Assembly: GCA_963971285.1 (NCBI GenBank)
Contig: OZ020260.1
Location: forward strand, 7,660,798-7,724,797
Source of the DNA: Astropecten irregularis
Taxonomy: Eukaryota; Echinodermata; Asteroidea; Paxillosida; Astropectinidae
Reading direction: 5' to 3'
DNA: 64,000 bases
The notes below the pieces were generated by a model, which worked only from the letters and a program-made list of their open reading frames with translations, had not been told where the DNA came from and ran no database searches. The position numbers were made by a program, and so were the translations under genes. This document shows positions 57,051 through 64,000 of this stretch, in pieces; the first letter of the stretch is position 1, and each line of letters begins with the position of its first letter.

Positions 57051-57357
57051 AATCATAGGATTATTTAATATTCTTGTTTGAGTTTCAACGTTCCTGTTAA
57101 CCGGAAATCCTTCAAGGTCCTTAAAGTGAACATATTTGTATGTAAATTGTATTTGAAGGGAGGTAATTATTTGTGGATGGTAGTGTCAACTTTCCATTCT
57201 TAAACACATTAAAATCATAATTAGCTATACATTTGAAATAATGCAACCGGCCTTCATTAAAACCTGCAATGCTGCCACAGAACAGATCCATGACGTCATC
57301 ATTGGTACCCGACATTAGTGCTTGGTTGTAGCTGTGTCGGATAATAATATGCATAAT

Positions 57358-57626
57358 TAATTTCGTATCATATAGAAATACGGCCGAAATAATCTGCCCC
57401 CCTCCGAATCCTTCACGGTTACACCACGCGTCCGCAATGCTACTAAATCGTTCGGACGAACGATCTTTTTAAAAGACACTAAATCTTGATTTCCTTGATA
57501 AACCCAGCATCTGATGAACCAAGATTTCCCATGGTGACTGTTTGCACTCTTTACGAACGGTTGAGTCAATTTTCTGTCTTAAACTCAATAATTTGTTTGG
57601 AGGCCTTGCAAATCCTGTACGCTGCC
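57358..57626 (-). mobile_element. Family R MITE, 3'-truncated
   Basis: On minus it starts GGCAGCGTACAGGATTTGC, continues GTTCATCAGATGCTGG, and contains a palindrome ATCGTTCGTCCGAACGAT absent from the 32457 copy. It shares the GVTVKDSEG coding stretch. No TTAA is visible at its left end. Confidence 0.65.
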
Positions 57627-58017
57627 AATAGTAGGCATTTCTTCGAGACATTCCTTCAAAACAAAAATGATGAAAAGGGTATATATTATTAGTTAACGCT
57701 AAAATTAATACTTCCTCTTGCCAACATTTCCATTCTGTTTTGTCGAACCTTAGCTACCTCTTTAAAACAGTTTTAATATTCTCCATAGCAATAAACATGA
57801 AAGTGATCGTGTGGACTATTGAGAGAAATCTCTACTGCGAAAACTCTAAAACGAAAAAGAGCTCACCCATCCCCAAGCAAACGCCCCAAGCCCTAACACC
57901 CCTCCAAAAACAAAATTAAGTGTTAAACAGTTTTTCGTAATGAAGGTGTCGATGTTTTCCAAATGTTAATTTGATTTTGCCAACTTGAATTCAGTCTTGA
58001 TTTTTACCATAGAGCCC
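57627..58017. other. No recognised gene or repeat
   Basis: Nothing supported. Confidence 0.3.
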
Positions 58018-58383
58018 TTAAAGGTAACATCATACTTTGGTAAGACACCAAAACAGAAATCTTCACAGATTTACGTTTAACTTACAGGGTATGAAGATGA
58101 TGGTGGTAGAAACATACCGTTAAAATTTTTCCGCCTAAAATGGTGTATTTATCCAGAAATGAGGCGAACAACGACCGAAAATCTTTCTGATCTTTTAAAA
58201 GATCAAAAATAAAAGAGAAAAGACTTAAGAAATACTGTGGCAGTTTTTCACTGTTTTCTCAAAAAGTGGGCACCGTATGGGACTACAATTTTTACAGATG
58301 ACTGTTACTGTATCTCTTTTTGTTATTTTTGCCCATGAATCTGAATTTTTTTGATAAAAACCAAAGTATGATACTACCTTTAA
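58018..58383 (+). mobile_element. Family A TTAA MITE, full length (366 bp)
   Basis: The left end TTAAAGGTAACATCATACTT and right end AAGTATGATACTACCTTTAA are intact. Central GATCTTTTAAAAGATC lies at about 58190. Its right TTAA is shared with the following family C copy. Confidence 0.9.
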
Positions 58384-58744
58384 AGGGATGGTACAGAATC
58401 GGTAAGACAAAATACACTTCAAGATCACAGATTCACATAAAACTTACACAGTAAACTGGTGATGATAGGAGAAAACATCCCATGAAATGTTTTATGTCTG
58501 AAATGCCATATTTGTTGAGAAATAAATGAAACTATTTTCCGATTTGAATAAATCGCTTCGAAGCGTTTTATTGAATTCGTTGAAATGTGTAAATGGGTTT
58601 TCACTCTTTTCTCATGACCCAGATGGCTGATTGACCTCAAACTTCTACAGGTTTGTCAGTTAAGGTATATAATGGATTATATAATGTGCTTTCAATGCCA
58701 GCAACGGTTTTGTCGCAAAAACCAGTTCTTTACCATCCCTTTAA
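58380..58744 (+). mobile_element. Family C TTAA MITE, full length (365 bp)
   Basis: The ends TTAAAGGGATGGTACAGAAT and CTTTACCATCCCTTTAA are inverted. The central palindrome is ATCGCTTCGAAGCG. The right half (TTTTCTCATGACCCAGATGG) is homologous to the B right half. Confidence 0.9.
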
Positions 58745-59006
58745 ACTTTAGCTTACCATATCTAAGCTGCGTGGAAGGTATTCAATTAATCAAGACGCTG
58801 CAATAAAACAGTCAAATACAAAACTACTAACCACGCCCGGATAGAAGGAATTAGTGTAAAGCGTCTTGCTTATGGACACTAGAAGCACGAATTTGGTGAC
58901 CCGGGCTTAACCCTACAATCTGTGGAATCATTCATACCAATGACACATAGTCCATCAAGTATAATTCCTCATCAGTCTCGCTGAGAAGAACAAATTAAGC
59001 TCAGCC

Positions 59007-59343
59007 TTAAAGGCATACTGTGGTAGCATACCAAAACAAAAATCTTCACAGCTTTACCTGTACATGGTATAACGATGGTGACGGTAGAAACATGCCGTCA
59101 AAATGTTTTTGAGTGCCAGAAATGCAGTTTTTATCCAGGCAAGAATACAACCGAAGACCAAAAACAGTTTTCAGTGATATCGGGATGAGATCAAAACTCT
59201 TGTGAATAGATTTGAAGAGACTATGGGCGTTTTTCACTGTTTTCTCAAAAAGCGGGCACCGCATGGAAATTAATATTTCACAGAAGACTGTTACTGTATC
59301 TATGATATCTTTGACAAAAACCAAAGTATGAAGTTACCTTTAA
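59007..59343 (+). mobile_element. Family A TTAA MITE, B-like centre
   Basis: The left end is drifted (TTAAAGGCATACTGTGGTAG), and the right end AAGTATGAAGTTACCTTTAA is clear. The centre, GTGATATCGGGATGAGATC, resembles B rather than the A palindrome, so this may be another mixed copy. Confidence 0.75.
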
Positions 59344-59790
59344 TCATAATTCTGTAAGACTCGGTCAGAATAGGAAGAACCATTTGATTTTACGATGGTA
59401 GTCTGTCATGGATGGTCCCACACCACCAGCTACTTAATCAACCTGTCATCGCATGCACGGTCGATCATTATTACTTCACCGTGTTTCCTTTGGTGCCATG
59501 TTTACTTGCATTTTATTACCTCAATTCAAACGAGGCAGGTCATGGTGCGTACTTTCACTGTCCATGTATTCATTGTTTTTTATTTCCATGACTAAGTAAG
59601 AGTAGAGTTTTCAGATGCGTCGTGACACTAACGTCCCCTGTAGTTTGAATATCCGTAGCATCAGTGAAGCTGCCTAGCCTAGAAACATGCTGTAGAGCAC
59701 GGCATATAAACATGGCGAAATACTTACCCAACATTTCAAATTATCCAGTTAACTAAATGCTAACTGTAAGGCCCGGCTTACTTCGTAGAT
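59344..59790. other. No recognised gene or repeat
   Basis: Nothing supported. Confidence 0.3.
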
Positions 59791-60023
59791 AAGCAGAGTG
59801 TACACTGTCAACAATATCGGCCAACAATTTCGGTAACATGTTGCCCAGGTACGTTGCTGTACACAGAGCAAAACGAGTTGGGAAACATGTCGCAGCAACA
59901 TCTTAGCAACATGTTGGCCAAATGTTGCTAGTGTACACAGGGCCCAAAAGTCGTGTTGCCTAGGTGTATTGCCCTAACTGGGCAATATGTTACCGAAATT
60001 GTTGACAGTGTACAGTCTGCTTT
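59791..60023 (+). mobile_element. Family G MITE, best copy
   Basis: The ends AAGCAGAGTGTACACTGTCA and TGACAGTGTACAGTCTGCTT are inverted. CAACATGTTG-type palindromes recur inside. The target duplication is ambiguous. Confidence 0.75.
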
Positions 60024-60498
60024 AATCGGACCATGCCTTGATGTGTTCCTGCTTTTCTGTCTTTCCTGTGATAATTAATCTGGACATATTGATTGCTCAA
60101 TCTCTTCTGCATGGGAAACATCCATGGTAATTCATCTCACGGCGTGAGAATATTCATGATTGCTGCGTTATTTCCATTGAAATACATTGAATGGGGGTAC
60201 TGTCTGGAACAAGAGGTTCAATGAACCTTTATTGTCCCCACAAAATTGCACATTCTGGTACATTTAATACCATCTTGGTTTGCATTCGAATAGATCGGTA
60301 TTTTTGAGCAGACCGCACTATGTGAGTTCCGAACACAGCTGCTGGAACACCGATTATAGTCCGTGTGGAATTAGGATGGTGTCCGGCGGTATTCAAACGG
60401 TATTCAAAGTGTTGTTAACTTCAATGAAACATGACGCGGTCGGAGATCGTTTCGGACTGGCTTCGGGGTTAATTATCCCCAAATCGTAAAATGCAAAA
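60024..60498. other. No recognised gene or repeat
   Basis: The frame at 60280-60489 (+) has no recognisable domain. Confidence 0.3.
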
Positions 60499-60815
60499 AT
60501 GCGACTGGAAAGCAAGTCTAATAGGATGCAATATTTCAACTCTAGATGGCAGCAGACACGTGGCGGATCTCAGCTCAGGATTTGGAGACTACAGAAGCGA
60601 ACCCGTAGTTACCATAGTCCCGTTGCAGTTACCAGGTCTGCAATAGGACTACTAGTCCAGTCTCTTCCTCGCAGCTGCAGCATTCTCCTGAAGACGGCCA
60701 GAGCATACTGGCCGAGACGTCGAGTTAATCCCAAAAGATATATAAATATATGTCACATAATTATGGTGTTACCGCGAATCTATTACTTTACGTACTTCCA
60801 CCATGCATAGCATCA
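60499..60815 (+). mobile_element. Possible retroelement 3' end (GAAGACGGCC...GAGACGTCGAG)
   Basis: CCTGAAGACGGCCAGAGC and TGGCCGAGACGTCGAG (60691-60725) resemble the GAAGA-stem-GAAACGTC motif. The segment runs into the K sequence (ATGGTGTTACCGCGAATC, TACTTCCACCATGCATAGC) to about 60815. That links K to this motif, as if both belong to one element's 3' end. The 103-codon frame over it is not recognised. Confidence 0.4.
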
Positions 60816-61049
60816 AGTTACCAGTGTTTTTCTACAACAGACTAAACAGCCTTAGTTCCACTGCATGCAGTGCTTTGTATACTTACCCGTTCGCATTTCC
60901 TTACAAATCCTAAAACGGATTCCGTGGTTTAATCTACTCGCATTATGACCGTAAAGTAGTAATTGCAATGCGTGCACAATTTCAATTATAACTGTGAGTC
61001 CGTAAAAAGGAAAGGGTTGTTCATCGCGGTAGTAAACAGATAAGGGAAA

Positions 61050-61140
61050 AGGGTGAGCAAAGTCACGCGATGTCGTGTTGCTGGTAGCGACATTTCGGCT
61101 GCTGGTACTGCTGTGACTCGGTACTTAACGGGGATCGGTA
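61050..61140 (-). repeat. Single arm of the 56910 repeat family
   Basis: On minus: CAGCAGTACCAGCAGCCGAA, then ATGTCGCTACCAGCAAC, matching the right arm at 56982-57030. The CTGATGA segment is not preserved here. Confidence 0.5.
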
Positions 61141-61800
61141 AAAGAACACTGCTTTTGATAATTGATTCTTATCGTCAAGTTCCAGCACCGAAGTGAAAGA
61201 TTTAACAAGTTGAAATGTTACCGCGAGTGAAGGTGTCCCTTGTTGTGGCGAAACGTCAAACGGTATCTTGCAGATAAATAGCCGGCTTCTACTGGTCTTA
61301 AGCATCTTCAACGCTGATGCAGTGAACGCGTGTAGAGTTACAGTCAGATAATATCTGTCGTAATACCAGCAGCGCAATAGCGTGGTGTAAACAACTCATC
61401 CATTTTAACATGCAAATTCTACCATCAATCAAGTTTCCCCTTCAATTTTGTTGCAGCCCGTTTCCCACGGTGTGATGCATGTTACATGATCTTATCAAAA
61501 TATCACGTTAAAGACTGCATTCATTTTGATCAATCGGGTAAAAGGTTTTGAATTAGGAAAAGATGGTTGTACAATATCTCAACGGTTTGACTCTTCAGTT
61601 TATAGGCTCAAATCCTCGGCGTACGTAAGTTGATGAGAGTCATATCATACGAATCAATGTTCACATGCAGTACTGTTTGAGTGTGTGTTTATCCAAAAGA
61701 GATGATATCTATCTGACATGTTTTCTATGAATATTATTTTGTTATAGATACCTGTAAGTGTGGAGCGTAATAAGTCACTGTTTTACGTCCTGCTCGCAAT
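61141..61800. other. No recognised gene
   Basis: The minus frame 61377-61063 (104 codons) includes the repeat arm. A GAAACGTC motif also occurs at 61250. No domain. Confidence 0.25.
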
Positions 61801-62034
61801 CTGGGGCCAATTTCATAGAGCTGCTTAAGCATAAAATATGCTTAAGCATGAAAAGTCTTCCTTAATCAAGCAGCATTACCAACCAAATTTTCATGTGCTT
61901 ACTTGTATTCGGCCATTGTTTGCTGAGCATAACATTCACAAGGAGTTTTGGCTGGCATGTTGATTTTATTTACCAAGGTTGTTGGTGCTTAAGCAAATTT
62001 TGGTGTGTAAGCAGCTCTATGAACTTGGCCCCTG
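61801..62034. mobile_element. Family E MITE, copy 4
   Basis: The ends CTGGGGCCAATTTCATAGAG and CTCTATGAACTTGGCCCC are inverted. CTTAAGCATGAAAAGTCTTC and TTCACAAGGAGTTTTGGCTG match copy 3 closely. Confidence 0.75.
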
Positions 62035-62054
62035 GTTATTCAAATCTTTACTTA

Positions 62055-62195
62055 GATTTGATGCATGGTGGAAGCATGTACGGAACGTTGAGTTAAACTG
62101 CTCTTTTTCAGAGCCATGCCATACTCACAAAAAAAAGATCAATACTGTAAATGTCACATGATATTACCGTCAAACCTATATTACTTTATGTTCGA
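62055..62195. repeat. Diverged K-type inverted pair
   Basis: TGATGCATGGTGGAAGCATG on the left is the reverse of the K end, and CACATGATATTACCGTC plus AACCTATATTACTTTATG on the right is a forward K block. Weak. Confidence 0.3.
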
Positions 62196-62565
62196 ATCTT
62201 GAATTGCAAACCACTGTAAATATTGAGCTGTTCACCCAGCAGTTCCCAGTCTTTTTTCATCCATAAACATGTCAGAATTGCAGTTGCTTGCAGACATAGG
62301 TGTGCAGCGATCAAACAGTGGATGTGTATTTTGTTTCGGTAGTCAAGGTGTCTTGCTATAACGATGAACAGGATCGATCTACCAGTATTTCTAAAAATCA
62401 GAAGTACCCTTTTACGTCGACAGAGGGCGCTCGTGGCTTTTATTGTCGAAACACTTGATCTTCAGCGCGCCTGACTTCATTATTTTGACCAATAGAGGGC
62501 TCATGTTTCGCGGTTCTCTTTTTTTTTTCAGGTATGTATCTGCAATCCGAAAAAAAAATGATTGT

Positions 62566-62980
62566 GGGTGCACCACACTAAATAGCTCAAAATCAATTCC
62601 TTGGGCTGATTATTATATTCTGTGTACCATGCACTTCATATATTGTGTAATGATGACGGGTTTTCACAACCTGGGGGTTCAGTGCTTCAGCCTGTTGTGG
62701 AGACTTGAGACATTTTGGTTTAAAATCTGGCCCTACATTGTTTTGAACAATGGAGGGTTGCGTCATAAAAACAACTTTTGGGGGGGGGGGGTGCTCATTA
62801 TCAAAACATTTAATCGGCTAACAAACCAAAAAATGGAAAGAATTGGGTAGATGAGGGTTCAAACTACCATTTACAGTATTGCACCCAAAACTGGGAGACT
62901 CCTGGATGAGGTTTGGTGAACTGTGAAGTTGAGGGATTTTACACTAAAGTCAATGGGAGTTCACTGAGTGTGGTGCACCC
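62566..62980. mobile_element. Family O inverted-repeat element (415 bp)
   Basis: The ends GGGTGCACCACACT and AGTGTGGTGCACCC are perfect 14-bp inverted repeats. A weaker copy (TGTGCAGCACACTAATG) lies just outside at about 62998-63020. A G run is at 62778. Single copy in this window; no duplication found. Confidence 0.45.
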
Positions 62981-63189
62981 AATGACATAATGTAGATTAT
63001 GTGTGTGCAGCACACTAATGCAGCTGCAGACCATGAGTGAATGGTTGAAAATCAGTCAGCGGAACTCAAACGATCAAGACCTTTTTTATAAAAGCATTTT
63101 CTGAACCAATTATAAAAGAATAATGAAAAAATGGATGAAACTCGGGACCAAGGGTTTCGACTTTCACTTTTAGCAATTTTGATGAATTC

Positions 63190-63945
63190 TGAACCTTATT
63201 CACAAAGCCCTCTTATGTATCACCGCTACGAGCTCCCTTAAGTATATGCAAAACATTATCTTAGAGTACGCTTAGGGTTATTCACAAAGCACTTGTTGAG
63301 CACAAGGCTCTTTACAACCTCTTAACAGCCTCTTAACACCCAGGAAGCTTGGGTTGCGCTCAATACTTTGACAGTGATTACATGTATTATGTCACTTACC
63401 TCTGTCGTGTGGTCATATTGAAGTCTGTGGACAATAGACCATTTAAGATGGCCACACCGGCAAAGCGTACGAGAAAAGCCAATTTCTGTCCAGTGGATAT
63501 CAACGAGTTTGTTTTTGAAAACATTGCTAAGATTTGCAAACGAGTGGGTGTGCTTGCGTGCATGCGCTATTAAGTCAGTGTCACCCAAAAATCCTTTAGC
63601 TTTTTCTTTCAAATTCACGTAGTGGAAGTACGCACAGGCGGCATTTATTTTAGTAAGCCAAATGTACTGTTTTCATTTGGTGTGTGATTCTAGCTAATAA
63701 ATAAGAATAATAGGCTTTAATAATGATATTAATAATTCGTTGCTTACTAAAATGGCAGCCGAACGATACGTCATTTTTGCGCTAAGATTCCCCTCAGAGC
63801 ACACGTAATTTTACGAGCATCTGAAGGGTTTTCTTGTGGTATTTTTAGGGGCTTACTTTGAATATCACGTAACTTACAAAGAGTGCGCAACGATGGCATT
63901 AGGTGCTCTTAACCATTTACTTAAGAGAGCTTGATGAATAAGGCC
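63190..63945. mobile_element. Element with CCTTATTCA ends carrying a possible Myb/SANT-like fragment
   Basis: The left end ACCTTATTCACAAAGCCCTC and right end GAGCTTGATGAATAAGG are inverted, with CTCTTA-GTA matching further inside. A second TTATTCACAAAGCACTTG occurs at 63279. The interior encodes a short plus-strand peptide described separately. No target duplication was settled. Confidence 0.5.
63448..63573 (+). pseudogene. Possible Myb/SANT-like fragment (Harbinger-type)
   Basis: From ATG at 63448 the frame reads MATPAKRTRKANFCPVDINE and continues FVFENIAKICKRVG before a stop 42 codons in. A basic start followed by R-K-x-N-F-x-P-x-x-I resembles the first helix of the Myb/SANT-like protein that accompanies PIF/Harbinger transposases. 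The domain is cut short, so this is a remnant if real. The resemblance is by eye and could be chance. Confidence 0.3.
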
Positions 63946-64000
63946 GCGAGGTCGCTGCAATTTAATTGCCATGTTGTGGAATCACCTAATCAAAGTGAGG

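Noticed and set aside
1-64000. CRISPR array, bacterial operon or virus-derived element
   Set aside because: No regularly spaced repeats, no clustered prokaryotic-style genes, and no reverse transcriptase, integrase or capsid-like coding segment was recognised.

Overview
This is animal nuclear DNA with almost no coding content. It is AT-rich, has no operon-like packing, and none of its open frames is a recognisable complete protein. It carries a dense load of short non-autonomous DNA transposons (MITEs) and tRNA-derived SINEs. The repeat repertoire (TTAA-flanked MITEs, an element ending in GGGGCCAATTTCATAGAG, and SINEs with RNA polymerase III boxes) resembles what I know of marine deuterostomes. 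An echinoderm, perhaps a sea star, is my best guess; that is inference and has not been tested by a search. The best host-gene signal is one likely first coding exon at 36065-36288 (+), with a good start context, a GC-rich coding-like frame and a GTAAGC splice donor. Everything downstream may be intron or intergenic sequence.

The dominant feature is a superfamily of roughly 330-380 bp elements bounded by TTAA, called here families A, B and C. More than 20 copies or fragments lie from 1097 to 59343. They differ in their terminal inverted repeats but share internal modules arranged around a central palindrome. Other TTAA-bounded families (P, Q, R, V) are present too. TTAA is the known target of piggyBac-type transposases, but no transposase gene was found here.

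Other MITE groups are assigned by target-site duplication. TTA or other 3-bp duplications (Harbinger-like) flank F at 24439, H at 19407 and 40685, L at 39764 and U at 40558. TA (Tc1/mariner-like) flanks the elements at 34393 and 56277. An 8-bp duplication (hAT-like) flanks M at 46913. Families D, E, G, I and J recur two to four times each without a clear duplication. A 2.3-kb element with GTCCCCC-rich inverted ends lies at 21665-23965.

Layout: 1-9600 has TTAA MITEs A, B, Q and R plus families F, J and W. 9600-20250 has a SINE, families G, V, A, B, H, I and D, and tRNA-like sequences. 20250-24700 has a long hairpin, the 2.3-kb element and F. 24700-34640 has a SINE, then P, A, E and R, an 83-bp tandem triplication and a TA element. 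34640-42350 has D, the candidate exon, J, L, a second SINE copy, U and an 11-bp minisatellite. 42350-53210 has a minimal A copy, V, a B copy split by an 85-bp insertion, M, D, a SINE, E, A, D, E, H and N. 53210-64000 has A, C, R, G, E and O, ribozyme-like inverted repeats and an element carrying a possible Myb/SANT-like fragment.

Nested and abutting insertions are frequent (C inside a TA element, H inside U, an 85-bp piece inside B, two TTAA pairs sharing one target), so the window records many rounds of transposition. No virus-like element or CRISPR array was seen.
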